Below, piece after piece: positions 28,629 through 38,146 of a DNA stretch of 64,000 nucleotides. Within the stretch, counting starts at the first letter, position 1; the number at the start of each line of letters is the position of its first letter. Made by a program: the position numbers and the translations under genes. The DNA is from Sneathiella sedimenti (GTDB lineage Bacteria; Pseudomonadota; Alphaproteobacteria; Sneathiellales; Sneathiellaceae), in the NCBI RefSeq assembly GCF_017313765.1, contig NZ_JAFLNC010000001.1:930001-994000 (forward strand). The letters run 5' to 3'. Under the pieces are notes generated by a model, which did no database searches, was not told the DNA's origin, and saw only the letters and a list, made by a program, of their open reading frames with translations.

Positions 28629-29787
28629 CGCCCCTGATCCCGGCTTTGGTCTTTATTTTCACTGGCCCTTCTGCCGGAAAAAATGCCCGTACTGCGATTT
28701 CAACAGTCATGTGCGCGAGGCCGTCGACCAGCGACGCTGGACGATGGCGCTGCTGCGGGAGCTGGATTGGTTCGCGGAGCAAGCTTCCAGAAAGAGGCTC
28801 ACCAGCATCTTTTTTGGCGGCGGCACGCCATCGCTTATGGCGCCGGAAACCGTCGCGGCGCTTATTGAGGGGGCAAGGTCGCGCTTCACTTTCGCCGATG
28901 ATATCGAGATCACGATGGAAGCCAATCCGACCTCAGTTGAGGCGGCGTCTTTTGCCGCTTATCAGCGGGCAGGTGTGACCAGACTCTCCCTCGGCGTTCA
29001 GTCGATGCGGGATGAGGCGCTCAAATTTCTGGGCCGTGAGCACTCGGTGCGCGAAGCTCTGCAGGCCATCGAAACCGCGCGGGAGAATTTCCCCAATATA
29101 TCCTTCGACCTTATCTACGCATTGCCGGATCAGACTGTTGCGGATTGGCGGCGTGATCTGGAACAGGCGCTGTCTCTTGCGGGGGATCACCTTTCGCTCT
29201 ATCAGCTGACGATTGAACCGAATACCGGGTTTGCCGGCGCAGTCAGGCGCGGCGAATTCACGATGCCGGCAGAGGAGAATGCGGAAGAGCTTTTCGAGGT
29301 GACGCAATCCATTTGCGCTGCCGCTGGCCGACCGGCCTATGAAATATCGAATCATGCCAGATCGGGTTATGAATGCAGGCATAACCTCACCTATTGGCGC
29401 TATGGCGAATATATCGGCGTCGGCCCCGGTGCGCATGGACGGCTGCTCTGTGACGGCGTCCGGACGGCGTTTCAACAGAAGAAGCGCCCGGAAAGCTGGC
29501 TTGCTGCAGTTGAGGCGGCGGATCATGGCACCGAGATCACAGAACCGCTTACCCATCGGCTCGAATGCGCGGAGGAACAGTTGTTGATGGGACTACGCCT
29601 TGACGAAGGGGTTTGGTTCGAGAATTTTTCTGCTGCCATCGGGGCGCCAATGACGGACTTTCTGCAACGGGACAGGCTGGATCAGCTCATTCAGGCGGGG
29701 TTGATGCAAATGAATGAACAAAGGCTTCGCGCGACCGACCGCGGCCGCCTTGTCCTGAATAGCCTGCTGCCCGAAATCCTAGTTTAA
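28606..29787 (+). CDS. hemW: Radical SAM heme chaperone HemW
   Basis: A 393-residue HemN-like radical SAM protein. The cluster-binding CxxxCxxC is C23-C27-C30 ('FCRKKCPYC'). Glycine-rich SAM motif '[10 protein letters not shown]' and 'SLGVQSM' follow, and the HemN C-terminal domain is at the end. HemW inserts heme into respiratory enzymes rather than oxidising coproporphyrinogen. The three-residue N-terminal cysteine-containing extension of true HemN is absent, and the rdgB-hemW context favours HemW. Its last nine bases overlap the convergent lipoprotein gene. Confidence 0.92.
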   Translation: MPALTDNNAPDPGFGLYFHWPFCRKKCPYCDFNSHVREAVDQRRWTMALLRELDWFAEQASRKRLTSIFFGGGTPSLMAPETVAALIEGARSRFTFADDIEITMEANPTSVEAASFAAYQRAGVTRLSLGVQSMRDEALKFLGREHSVREALQAIETARENFPNISFDLIYALPDQTVADWRRDLEQALSLAGDHLSLYQLTIEPNTGFAGAVRRGEFTMPAEENAEELFEVTQSICAAAGRPAYEISNHARSGYECRHNLTYWRYGEYIGVGPGAHGRLLCDGVRTAFQQKKRPESWLAAVEAADHGTEITEPLTHRLECAEEQLLMGLRLDEGVWFENFSAAIGAPMTDFLQRDRLDQLIQAGLMQMNEQRLRATDRGRLVLNSLLPEILV

Positions 29788-31245
29788 CGCCGGAGCGAAA
29801 CTTTCGGGTTCCGGTTCAAGGACCAGCTGGCTTTTCGGGCCGACTTCCAGCACCGCAAGGCCGCGCTCGGCAATGCCATTCTCTGGAAAACGGAAAATTC
29901 CGTCATATCCCGTGAACCCGCTTGGGTTTTCAATGGCCTCGCGTGTAAACCGTATTTCCTTGGGATCCAACGCCATCACTCCGGCTAGCGCCATGGCATC
30001 ATAGGCAAGGCTGGCGATGCGGGACGGCTGATACCCGTAGAGGTCAGCAAACCGCTTTTGAAAGGCGGCTGCTTTTTTCGGAGCAGGAGCGGAGAACCAG
30101 CCGCCAACCAGTGCCGGCTCTGCCGAAAGCGACGGATCTTCCCACAGCCCCGTGCCAAGGAACTGCACAACCTCCGGATCGATATCGTAATAAGAGAGGA
30201 GGGAGGCCAGCTCTTTCAGTCGGGCACCACCTTCGGGGATAATCAGCGCATCAAAGGTGACTTCGCCAAATGTGTCCAGCTTTTCGAGGCGTTTGACGTA
30301 GGCCTTCGACTCATCATCTTCCTTCTTGCGGTAAAGCTCGATTTCTTTTTCCAGCTGCTTCTGGCGTAGCGTGTAATCCCCCAGGATTTTGGCAATCTCG
30401 TGCAGGTCCTGTGACCCGGAGGGAACGTCTGTCGGATATCGCACGGTCCGATCCAGAGACAGGCCGAGAGCGGTCGTCGTCTCGGTCACATTCTTGATGA
30501 CGGCGTCTCCATAAGGGGAGCTTGGGGCCAGGACGGCAAAATTAAACAGGCCCTGTCGGTAAGCGAATTCCATGACACGCTGAATTTGCTGGCCAACCGT
30601 CAGTCCCATGACATAAACGCCATCCCCGGCGACTGTCGTGTCCGTCGAAAAGGTTATGACATTGACGCCGCGTTCCCGTGCGAGGGGGCGCACCGTGGCG
30701 ACAGAGGAGGAAAAGAGGGGCCCGAGAATAAGCTCGGCGCCCGAGACCAGCGCTTCCGCTGCGGCACTTTCCGCCCCGCGCGGCGTGCCCTTGGTATCGA
30801 ATGGGAGCAGTTCCAGTTGGCTGTTTCCAAGATCGAAAAGGGCGATGTTCGCAGCTCGCAACAGGTCATTTCCGACGGCAGCCGTCGGTCCGGAGAGTGG
30901 TAACAGGAGAGCAATCTTTATCCGTTCATTCGCTACCTGTTTCGGTGCGCGCAGCCCGATTACCGCGGGAGCAGGATCTATCAGGCGGGTGAGCGGATCG
31001 ACAGTCGGGGTGTTTGACAGATCTTCAGTAGACGGTGTGCCTTCCGGCGGCAGCAGATCCTTCAGATCTTGGGTGCCGGTCGTCTTTGTGCTATCATCTT
31101 TGATATCTTTCTGGTCTGTCCCGGCAATTTTCGCCGGCTGACAGGCAGACAAGAACAAGGCGAGAAGGCCGACAAGGCCCACATAAGTAAGGGAGTTCCA
31201 ATTTCGTTTGAGGCGGGATGTCATGACAGAATTCGCGGGAAACAA
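29779..31245 (-). CDS. Penicillin-binding protein activator (LpoA/LppC-like lipoprotein)
   Basis: Periplasmic-binding-fold lipoprotein related to the C-terminal domain of LpoA, the outer-membrane activator of PBP1A. The signal peptide ends in a lipobox LSAC; the mature part starts with a disordered 70-residue linker, then a Leu/Ile/Val-binding-like domain ('KIALLLPLSGPTAAVGNDLLRAANIALFDL'). Two starts are possible: TTG at 31245, with GGAG seven bases before it, or ATG at 31224 without a clear site. The neighbouring yraN and BON genes match the E. coli lpoA-yraN-dolP region, which supports the call. Confidence 0.85.
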   Translation of the reverse strand: MFPANSVMTSRLKRNWNSLTYVGLVGLLALFLSACQPAKIAGTDQKDIKDDSTKTTGTQDLKDLLPPEGTPSTEDLSNTPTVDPLTRLIDPAPAVIGLRAPKQVANERIKIALLLPLSGPTAAVGNDLLRAANIALFDLGNSQLELLPFDTKGTPRGAESAAAEALVSGAELILGPLFSSSVATVRPLARERGVNVITFSTDTTVAGDGVYVMGLTVGQQIQRVMEFAYRQGLFNFAVLAPSSPYGDAVIKNVTETTTALGLSLDRTVRYPTDVPSGSQDLHEIAKILGDYTLRQKQLEKEIELYRKKEDDESKAYVKRLEKLDTFGEVTFDALIIPEGGARLKELASLLSYYDIDPEVVQFLGTGLWEDPSLSAEPALVGGWFSAPAPKKAAAFQKRFADLYGYQPSRIASLAYDAMALAGVMALDPKEIRFTREAIENPSGFTGYDGIFRFPENGIAERGLAVLEVGPKSQLVLEPEPESFAPALN

Positions 31246-31363
31246 ATTTTCACTCCGTAGGTCTTCTTGTGAAATTTCTGATCTGAAAGACTAGGTAACC
31301 CCCGTAACCGGGGCAAGCAAATTGTTGATGGTGGTACTTTAAACAGGATCATGGGGCGACATT

Positions 31364-31747
31364 TTGGCACATCTCTCGAAAGAAGCGCTGAAAAGAAAAC
31401 GCCGCCGCGCGTATTTTCGGGGTCGCGCGGCTGAATTCCTTGCGGCGAGCGCACTTCGGTTGAAAGGTTATCATATTGTCACCCGCGGCTATCGCAAGCC
31501 CTTCGGCGAAATAGATATCATTGCCCGGCGAAACAACATGCTTATCGCTGTTGAAGTCAAGGCCAGGGCGCGAATCGCTGAGGCAGCGGAAGCTGTCAGC
31601 CCGAAACAAAAACGCCGCATCACGCGCGCCCTCGAGGCGTTTGTCATGGAACGGCCGAAATTTACTGGTTTCAATGTGCGCTTCGATGTGTTGCTTGTTA
31701 CGTCCCTTTGGCACTGGCCGCGCCATATCGAAGGGGCCTGGGAATAG
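31364..31747 (+). CDS. YraN/UPF0102 family endonuclease-fold protein
   Basis: A 127-residue protein with a PD-(D/E)xK nuclease core visible as 'FGEIDIIARRNNMLIAVEVKAR' (acidic E-D then ExK). The N-terminus is very basic. The start codon is TTG, with only a weak GGGG upstream; no in-frame ATG is near. The YraN biochemical role is not settled. It is divergent from the LpoA-like gene. The methyltransferase gene rsmI that often sits between them is absent. Confidence 0.88.
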   Translation: MAHLSKEALKRKRRRAYFRGRAAEFLAASALRLKGYHIVTRGYRKPFGEIDIIARRNNMLIAVEVKARARIAEAAEAVSPKQKRRITRALEAFVMERPKFTGFNVRFDVLLVTSLWHWPRHIEGAWE

Positions 31748-31823
31748 GGGTGGAAGAGACTCTTTTATCCGGAACGAATTGGATTTATAGTAACGGGACA
31801 TTTATAGGTAAAGGCGTACCGGT

Positions 31824-32417
31824 ATGAAATTTGTTGTTTATGCTCTCCTTGCTCTGTCATCCCTTATTGCGTTAGGCGGCTGTGCTCCGACGGTTATCCT
31901 CGGCGGAGCAGCGATCGGTGGCGTCGCCGTGGCGGAGGAACGATCCGTTGGGACTGTTATTGATGACGCGACCATCAAAACGCAGGTGATGAACGCAATT
32001 TTCCAGAAAAGTGAACCGATGTTTACTTCGACTTCGACGACTGTGATCGATGGTGTCGTCCTGATAACCGGCGAAGTGCCGACTCCAGAGGATCGGATCA
32101 CGCTGACCCGCCTGATCTGGGGCGTGAAGGGCGTCAAGGAAGTGCATAACGAGGTTAAGGTCGCGAATGGCGAGTCGGTGGGTAACTTTGCTTCCGATAG
32201 TTTGATCACGACGAAGCTTAAATTGCAGCTCTTGCGCGACGCAGAGATTATGAACATCAACTATTCTGTCGAGACAGTGGATGGAACTGTCTATCTGATG
32301 GGGATCGCCCAGGATGAGGCGGAACTCCAGCGGGTAAAAAATCACGCCAAGGATATTTCCGGCGTCCGCAAAATCGTCAGCTATGTAAAAATGAAATCTG
32401 AACTGAACTCGGCTTGA
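31824..32417 (+). CDS. Dual BON-domain lipoprotein (DolP-like)
   Basis: A 197-residue lipoprotein with lipobox LGGC (cysteine at residue 20) and two BON domains at about 46-115 and 122-192 ('DDATIKTQVMNAIF...VVLITGEVPTPEDR' and 'ITTKLKLQLLRDAEI...VYLMGIAQDEAE'). This is the architecture of DolP/YraP, an outer-membrane lipoprotein that binds anionic phospholipid and supports envelope integrity. Position after yraN matches the E. coli arrangement with diaA missing. Confidence 0.88.
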   Translation: MKFVVYALLALSSLIALGGCAPTVILGGAAIGGVAVAEERSVGTVIDDATIKTQVMNAIFQKSEPMFTSTSTTVIDGVVLITGEVPTPEDRITLTRLIWGVKGVKEVHNEVKVANGESVGNFASDSLITTKLKLQLLRDAEIMNINYSVETVDGTVYLMGIAQDEAELQRVKNHAKDISGVRKIVSYVKMKSELNSA

Positions 32418-32493
32418 ACTGACGACCCGGGCAGGATAGGGTCCCTGCCAAGAAAATCAGCGGCGCATCACTTTATCGAAAAGGTCGGAAATA

Positions 32494-33450
32494 ATGAGTC
32501 TTGCCGTAGCCATTCAGATGGATCCCATCGAGAAAATTGATATCAACGGGGACAGCAGCTTTGTCCTTGGCCTGGAGGCGCAGGCGCGCGGCCATGGCCT
32601 GTTTCATTATGGCCCCCAGGACATGTCCTTCTCACAGGGGCGGATTGTCGCCAATGCCCGCCCCATCTCGCTCCGCCGTGAGCCGGGCAATCACTATACC
32701 GCCGGTGCGGTCGAACGCATCGATCTCGCAACTATGGATGTTGTGCTGATGCGACAGGATCCGCCCTTTGATATGTCCTATATTACCGCGACCCACCTAC
32801 TGGAACATATCCACCCACAGACCTTGGTCGTCAATGATCCGGTAAGCGTCCGGAATGCGCCGGAAAAACTTTTCGTCACTCATTTCGATGGCATCATGCC
32901 GCCAACGCTGATCTCCTCCAATCTTCAGGAGATCAGGGAATTCCGCGCTGAATTCAAGGATATCATCATCAAGCCGCTTTATGGCAACGGCGGCGCAGGC
33001 GTGTTTCATCTCAAGCCGGAAGATGAAAACCTGTCGGCACTGTGCGAGATGTTCACCCAATTCTACCGCGAACCGATGATTGTGCAGAAGTACTTGCCCG
33101 AAGTGCGCGAAGGTGACAAACGCATTATCCTCGTGGACGGGGACCCGGTCGGCGCCATCAATCGCGTCCCGCAGAAGGGGGAGGTTCGCTCCAATATGCA
33201 TGTGGGGGGGCAGGCCGTGAAATCCTCCCTTACGGCGCGCGAGGAAGAGATATGCAAAGCCATCGGCCCCGCGCTAAAAGAGCAGGGGCTGATCTTCGTC
33301 GGGATCGACGTGATCGGGGATTACCTTACGGAAATCAATGTGACTTCACCTACAGGGCTGCAGGAAATAAACCGGTTCGATGGCGTCAAGCTTGAGAGCG
33401 TTATCTGGGACTGCCTCGAGGAAAAAGTCGGCCGCTCCTCGTCTTACTAG
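32494..33450 (+). CDS. gshB: Glutathione synthetase GshB
   Basis: ATP-grasp ligase joining gamma-glutamylcysteine and glycine; 318 residues. The N-terminal '[29 protein letters not shown]' and the ATP-grasp segments '[14 protein letters not shown]', '[16 protein letters not shown]' and '[19 protein letters not shown]' match bacterial GshB. Glutathione use fits with the glyoxalase II gene at 55.6 kb. It lies 76 bases after the BON gene on the same strand. Confidence 0.97.
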   Translation: MSLAVAIQMDPIEKIDINGDSSFVLGLEAQARGHGLFHYGPQDMSFSQGRIVANARPISLRREPGNHYTAGAVERIDLATMDVVLMRQDPPFDMSYITATHLLEHIHPQTLVVNDPVSVRNAPEKLFVTHFDGIMPPTLISSNLQEIREFRAEFKDIIIKPLYGNGGAGVFHLKPEDENLSALCEMFTQFYREPMIVQKYLPEVREGDKRIILVDGDPVGAINRVPQKGEVRSNMHVGGQAVKSSLTAREEEICKAIGPALKEQGLIFVGIDVIGDYLTEINVTSPTGLQEINRFDGVKLESVIWDCLEEKVGRSSSY

Positions 33451-33496
33451 GTAACATCTCCCAAATTTTAACCATGAAGATTTTTCGGACACATGC

Positions 33497-33518
33497 TATC
33501 GTTGTGCGCACAACGATA
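33497..33518. promoter_or_regulatory. Perfect 22-base palindrome upstream of comM
   Basis: Each half reads TATCGTTGTGC and its exact reverse complement follows with no spacer. It begins 46 bases after the gshB stop and ends 19 bases before the comM ATG. It could be an operator for a dimeric regulator or an RNA hairpin at the comM ribosome-binding region. It resembles no consensus I can name with confidence. Confidence 0.6.
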
Positions 33519-33537
33519 TATTGAACCGAAAATTGAT

Positions 33538-35061
33538 ATGCAGGCGAAGATTAAGACCGTGGCCTTTCAGGGCCTCGATGTGCGCGAGGTGGATGTACAG
33601 GTGATGATGGCCTCCGGGCTGCCTGCCTTCACCGTTGTCGGCCTTGCGGACAAATCCGTCGCCGAAAGCAGGGAGCGCGTGCGTGCGGCGCTGACGTCCC
33701 TCGGCATTGGTTTGCCGCCCAAGCGTATTACTGTCAATCTCGCCCCCGCCGACCTGCCGAAAGAGGGGGCGCACTATGATTTGCCCATTGCGCTTGGCAT
33801 CCTCGCAGCAATGGGCGTTCTCCCCTCCGACGCTCTGGATGACTATTATGTTCTCGGAGAGCTTTCCCTGGATGGAAGCTGCAATCCGGTGACCGGCATC
33901 CTTCCGGCCGCAGTGGCTGCCGTGGGCGAGGACAAGAATATCATCTGCCCGGAAGCATCGGGACCAGAAGCGGCCTGGGCCGGTGATCTTACGGTGCTCG
34001 CGCCTGCTAATCTTCTCGCGCTAATCAATCATTTTAAGGGAACGCAGGTCCTCACCCCGCCGACCCATGGGGACATTGTCGATGAAGCGTTATCTCTGAA
34101 GTTGGAGGATATCAAGGGTCAGGAAACAGCGAAGCGCGCCCTCGAAGTGGCGGCGGCGGGCGGGCATAACCTGCTCATGACTGGCCCGCCGGGGTCCGGC
34201 AAGTCGATGCTGGCGGCGCGGCTCCCCGGTCTGCTGCCCCCCCTCGATGCAGCGGAAGCGCTAGAGGTCAACATGATCGCCAGCATCGCCGGTGAAATGA
34301 AGGAGGGTCGGCTGTCCCGCCGGCGCCCCTTTCGCGACCCGCATCATTCGGCGTCGGTTGCGGCGATGGTCGGGGGTGGTCGTGGTGCGAAGCCGGGAGA
34401 GGTCTCACTTGCCCATCTCGGCGTTCTGTTCCTGGATGAGCTGCCGGAATTTAACCGGCAGGTGCTGGAATCCCTGCGTCAGCCGGTGGAAATCGGCAAG
34501 GCGGTGGTGGCGCGCGCCAATCTTCATGTCACCTATCCCGCAAGCCTGCAACTGATCGCTGCAATGAACCCTTGCCGTTGTGGCCATCTCGATGATCCAG
34601 CGCAGGCCTGCGCGCGGGCACCGAAATGTGCCCTTGAATATCGCTCCCGTATTTCCGGGCCAATGCTTGACCGGATCGACATTCATGTGGACGTACCTGC
34701 CGTCTCGGCAACCGATCTGACCCTTCCACCACCGACGGAGACAACGGAGATCGTTGCTGCCCGTGTTGCTCGCGCCCGGGAAATTCAGCGGGAACGTTAT
34801 CGCGATATCGATCACCCGACGCCGATGCGAACAAATGCGGACGCGGAAGGTGAGGTGCTGGAACGGTTTGTCCAGCCGGATAAATCCGCCACGGCCTTGT
34901 TGCAGGACGCCATCGGCAAACTGAAACTTTCCGCGCGCGGCTATCATAGGGTGTTGAAGGTCGCGCGCACCCTTGCCGATCTGGCGGAGAGTGAGCCGGT
35001 CACCAGGGCCCATATCGCCGAGGCGCTGGAATATCGCCGCCGCCTCGCAATGAATGGCTAG
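33538..35061 (+). CDS. comM: ComM/YifB-family Mg-chelatase-like AAA+ ATPase
   Basis: A 507-residue AAA+ protein. The N-terminal Lon-S5-like domain starts 'KIKTVAFQGLDVREVDVQV', Walker A is GPPGSGKS near residues 216-223, Walker B is 'LFLDELPEF', and a Cys cluster 'NPCRCGHL...C...C' marks the C-terminal zinc-like region. ComM in Vibrio is a hexameric helicase that promotes branch migration during natural transformation. The ATG at 33538 gives the normal N-terminus; an earlier ATG at 33493 would encode residues across the palindrome. Confidence 0.93.
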   Translation: MQAKIKTVAFQGLDVREVDVQVMMASGLPAFTVVGLADKSVAESRERVRAALTSLGIGLPPKRITVNLAPADLPKEGAHYDLPIALGILAAMGVLPSDALDDYYVLGELSLDGSCNPVTGILPAAVAAVGEDKNIICPEASGPEAAWAGDLTVLAPANLLALINHFKGTQVLTPPTHGDIVDEALSLKLEDIKGQETAKRALEVAAAGGHNLLMTGPPGSGKSMLAARLPGLLPPLDAAEALEVNMIASIAGEMKEGRLSRRRPFRDPHHSASVAAMVGGGRGAKPGEVSLAHLGVLFLDELPEFNRQVLESLRQPVEIGKAVVARANLHVTYPASLQLIAAMNPCRCGHLDDPAQACARAPKCALEYRSRISGPMLDRIDIHVDVPAVSATDLTLPPPTETTEIVAARVARAREIQRERYRDIDHPTPMRTNADAEGEVLERFVQPDKSATALLQDAIGKLKLSARGYHRVLKVARTLADLAESEPVTRAHIAEALEYRRRLAMNG

Positions 35062-35066
35062 CGCTG

Positions 35067-35843
35067 TTATTTATCCTTATTGACGTCGAGAGCTTCCAGG
35101 TGGCGCCGGGCTTCATCACCTGCGGGGGTATTGGTTGCAAGCTCCAGAACGCGCAGCCAGTCCTGTCGGGCCTGGTCCCGCTTACCGGATTTCTCGTAAA
35201 GAATGCCTCGCTCTATCAGGGCGTCCGGAAGATCAGGTTCTAAGGAGAGAGCCAATTCCACATCCTCAAGCGCGCGTGCGTCGTCGCCGAGATGACGCCA
35301 GACGGCGGCCCGGAACGTCAGAGCATCATGTCGCACCGGATCGAGCTTGAGGGCGAGATCGAGATCGTTGAAGGCCCCTTTATAGTCCCCGACTTTCGCC
35401 AGAATTCGGCTGCGGTCAATCAGCAGGTTGATGTTTTCGGGCTCGATTCCCAGCCCCGTTGTAGCCACTGCGTTGGCCCGGTCATATTGTTCAGCCAGCA
35501 GCCAGACATTGGCCGCCTGCGTCAATACCGGCACCAGGAGGGGGGAGCCGGCCCCCTGCATGTCTTCCGCCAGTTCTTCCAGTGTCAGCGCTGCATGATC
35601 ATATTTCTTCATGGCAACGAGCGCGAGGGCGACACAGTGGCGGGCAGGAAATCCTCCCCCGGCATCGCGCCAGGCAAGCGCGGATTCAAAGGCCTTTTCC
35701 GGCTCCCGCCGGGTCAAAGTCAGGCAGACCTCGTACTCGCTTTCCTGTGTACGCACGCCATCCAGCGCGCCGGCCGCCGACGTGAGGAGTGGCCGAGCGG
35801 CCAGCGATATGGTAAGTGCCATGAAAAAGGTTAAAAATCGCAC
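35067..35843 (-). CDS. Exported tetratricopeptide-repeat protein
   Basis: A 258-residue protein with an N-terminal signal peptide (hydrophobic residues 3-25) followed by about five TPR-type helical repeats, clearest at residues about 135-235 ('AFNDLDLALKLDPVRHDALTFRAAVWRHLGDDARALEDVELAL'). The start codon is GTG, with an ATG seven codons later. TPR proteins scaffold other proteins, here in the periplasm. No partner can be named. It is convergent with comM. Confidence 0.78.
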   Translation of the reverse strand: MRFLTFFMALTISLAARPLLTSAAGALDGVRTQESEYEVCLTLTRREPEKAFESALAWRDAGGGFPARHCVALALVAMKKYDHAALTLEELAEDMQGAGSPLLVPVLTQAANVWLLAEQYDRANAVATTGLGIEPENINLLIDRSRILAKVGDYKGAFNDLDLALKLDPVRHDALTFRAAVWRHLGDDARALEDVELALSLEPDLPDALIERGILYEKSGKRDQARQDWLRVLELATNTPAGDEARRHLEALDVNKDK

Positions 35844-35921
35844 GATTATAAAATGCCTTAAATTGGTCTTGATTCGATCCTACATGCCGAATACTGGACT
35901 GATTACATTGGGAGTTCTAAC

Positions 35922-36650
35922 ATGAACAGACTGGTTGTTGCCACTATCGCTTTTTTAAGTTTCGTCCCCCTTGCGGCGGCTGAAATGCCTCATAAGCCTG
36001 CTATGATGCAGGATCAAGTTGTCCTAAATTTGACGACGGAAGGATGGGTCAAGACAGATACGGCGCGAGTGTCGGTCTATGTAGAACTCGTGCAGCAGGA
36101 AGAAGCAGCCGCGGCCCTTAAAGACCGTATCGATGGATCGCTGCAATCTCTTGCGAAGGATGTGGACTGGCGTATTACCTCTTCCCGTCAGCAACTTGAC
36201 CAGACGGGGCTTAACCGCTGGTATGTAAGCGCGGAAGCGCGTATCCCCGAGGCGGCATTGGCAGGCCTGCAGGATCGGGCGAAAGACGCGAGCAGCCCGG
36301 GGTACAAGGTGACAATCTCGGATGTTGATTTCACGCCGTCCCTGGCGGAATTTGAAAAATTGCGCGCGGACCTGCGAGAGCAGATTTACCAGCAAGCCCT
36401 TGATGAGGCATCGAGACTGAACAAGGTGATGCCGGGCGCGGACTATCATGTCCGCAAGGTCGATTTTGTACAAATTTATGCGATGCCGGCGATGGAAGCC
36501 GCCCAGCGCCCGATGATGATGAAATCCGGCATGGCGGACGCAGCCTCCGGCTCGCAGGGGGGGGCCGAACTTCTAGTTTCCGTCAAGCAATCGGTTTCGG
36601 CGCAGGTCGTTCTGGGCCGGTCCGAGATGCCAGCGGCACCAAAGGAGTAG
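35922..36650 (+). CDS. Putative periplasmic SIMPL/DUF541-like protein
   Basis: A 242-residue protein with a cleavable signal peptide ending near 'PLAAAEM' (residue 20). The mature part begins 'VVLNLTTEGWVKTDTARVSVYVELV', which resembles the SIMPL (DUF541) opening pattern, and includes a long helical stretch (about 145-170). Methionine-rich segments ('AMPAMEAAQRPMMMKSGM', about residues 187-205) are notable. The assignment to SIMPL rests on pattern only. It is 1 base before the next gene, so the two are probably co-transcribed. Confidence 0.6.
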   Translation: MNRLVVATIAFLSFVPLAAAEMPHKPAMMQDQVVLNLTTEGWVKTDTARVSVYVELVQQEEAAAALKDRIDGSLQSLAKDVDWRITSSRQQLDQTGLNRWYVSAEARIPEAALAGLQDRAKDASSPGYKVTISDVDFTPSLAEFEKLRADLREQIYQQALDEASRLNKVMPGADYHVRKVDFVQIYAMPAMEAAQRPMMMKSGMADAASGSQGGAELLVSVKQSVSAQVVLGRSEMPAAPKE

Positions 36651-36651
36651 C

Positions 36652-37518
36652 ATGACCAACAGATTGTTCTGTTTTGGCTTCGGCTTTACGGCCCGCCAGA
36701 TTGCTATGGATTATCCTCATTGGCAGGTGATGGGCACGGGCCGGTCCCCTGCTGATGATGAGGGAAAAGGGGATATTCCCCTCTTTCCCTTCCGCCGGGA
36801 TCAACCTATCGGGAATTTCACGGATATTGCGGCGGATGTCAGCCATATCCTGCTCTCCATCCCACCTGACGAGGAAGGGGACCCGGTTTTTGACGTCATG
36901 GCGCCAGAAATCCTGCGCCTTAAAAACCTGAAATGGATAGGCTACCTCTCTACAACCGGCGTTTATGGTGACCTCGATGGGGGCTGGGTAGATGAAGCAA
37001 GTCCTTACAACCCTTCAGGCGAAAGGGGCAGGCGCCGCATGCGGGCTGAGCAGGCCTGGCGCGGGCTCCATGAGACGAAAGGCCTGCCGGTTCATATATT
37101 CCGCCTTCCCGGTATTTATGGCCCCGGACGGAACCAGCTGGTATCCCTGAAGAACGGAAAAGCCCGGCGAATCGCAAAGCCCGGCCAGATATTTTCGCGC
37201 ATTCATGTGGCCGATCTGGCGACAATTCTCGTGGCCTCGATGGAGATGCCGAACCCCGGTGCGATTTACAATGTTGCCGATGACGAGCCGTCACCGCCGC
37301 AGGATGTGGTTGCTCATGCGGCAAAACTTCTAGGAGTGGAACCGCCGCCCCTGATCGACTTCAAGACCGCGGATCTCAGCCCAATGGCGCGTAGCTTCTA
37401 TTCGGACAGCAAACGGGTCAGCAACGCAAAAATCAAATCAGAACTTGGGGTTTTGCTCAAATTTCCTACATATAGGGAGGGTTTGGCGGCTTTGCTTGAC
37501 GGCGGAATCGGTATATAA
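36652..37518 (+). CDS. Atypical extended SDR (NAD(P)-binding) family protein
   Basis: A 288-residue Rossmann-fold protein of the YeeZ-like SDR group. The nucleotide motif is 'FCFGFGFTARQIA', with 'SHILLSIPPDEEGDP' and 'IGYLSTTGVYGDLDGGWVDE' at the active-site strand and 'RLPGIYGPGRN' later. The classical YxxxK pair is not seen in its usual place, as is typical for this subgroup. The ATG follows the SIMPL-like stop after one base. Substrate unknown. Confidence 0.8.
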   Translation: MTNRLFCFGFGFTARQIAMDYPHWQVMGTGRSPADDEGKGDIPLFPFRRDQPIGNFTDIAADVSHILLSIPPDEEGDPVFDVMAPEILRLKNLKWIGYLSTTGVYGDLDGGWVDEASPYNPSGERGRRRMRAEQAWRGLHETKGLPVHIFRLPGIYGPGRNQLVSLKNGKARRIAKPGQIFSRIHVADLATILVASMEMPNPGAIYNVADDEPSPPQDVVAHAAKLLGVEPPPLIDFKTADLSPMARSFYSDSKRVSNAKIKSELGVLLKFPTYREGLAALLDGGIGI

Positions 37519-37561
37519 CCATTCTCTAGACTGTTTTTTTGACGTCCGTATGGATCGGTAA

Positions 37562-38146
37562 ATGGCTCGAACGAAATGCTTTAATCGCGACGAGGCGCTG
37601 GAAAAAGCCATGCAGGCTTTCTGGGCCAAGGGCTATGAGGCGACCTCGGTTCAGGACCTGGTCGACTGCATGGGCATCAACCGTGGTAGTCTTTATGATA
37701 CCTTCGGAGACAAGCACCAGCTGTTTCTGGAAGCGCTGGATCAATATGGTACCGGGGCGCTGCTGCGCACGGATGTGTTGCGTCATGAAGGCGATGCGCG
37801 CGAAATTCTCTCGAAATTCATGTATGTCTTTATGCAGAAGCAGGTCATGGACCCGAAACGTCGGGGCTGTTTCATGACCAATGCGGCGGTTGAGCTATGC
37901 TCCCGTGATGATGAATGCGCAGAAAGAGTGCGGGTCTTCTTCGAGGATATGGAAGATGCATTAAAAGAGTTGATCAGCCGTGGCCAGCGCGACGGCACCT
38001 TCAAGACAAAGCGCGACGCGGCCAGCCTTGCCGCCTTTTTTGTGGGTGTGATGCAGGGAATGCGGGTTGTTGGCAAAGTAAACCCGAACGAGAAAGTTCT
38101 CGGTCCCATGGTAGATGTGGCGCTGACGGTTCTGGACGGAGAATGA
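37562..38146 (+). CDS. TetR/AcrR family transcriptional regulator
   Basis: A 194-residue regulator with an N-terminal helix-turn-helix (about residues 8-55: 'EALEKAMQAFWAKGYEATSVQDLVDCMGINRGSLYDTFGDK') and a ligand-binding helical domain holding several cysteines ('RRGCFMTNAAVELCSRDDEC', about 100-120). The stop codon overlaps the ATG of a small membrane protein by four bases, so that protein is the likeliest co-expressed partner. The ligand is unknown; the cysteines make a redox or electrophile signal possible. Confidence 0.88.
   Translation: MARTKCFNRDEALEKAMQAFWAKGYEATSVQDLVDCMGINRGSLYDTFGDKHQLFLEALDQYGTGALLRTDVLRHEGDAREILSKFMYVFMQKQVMDPKRRGCFMTNAAVELCSRDDECAERVRVFFEDMEDALKELISRGQRDGTFKTKRDAASLAAFFVGVMQGMRVVGKVNPNEKVLGPMVDVALTVLDGE

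Noticed and set aside
32428-32453. GGCAGG/CCTGCC hairpin after the BON gene, considered as a terminator
   Set aside because: Only six pairs and no T-run follow; gshB lies just downstream and is probably co-transcribed.
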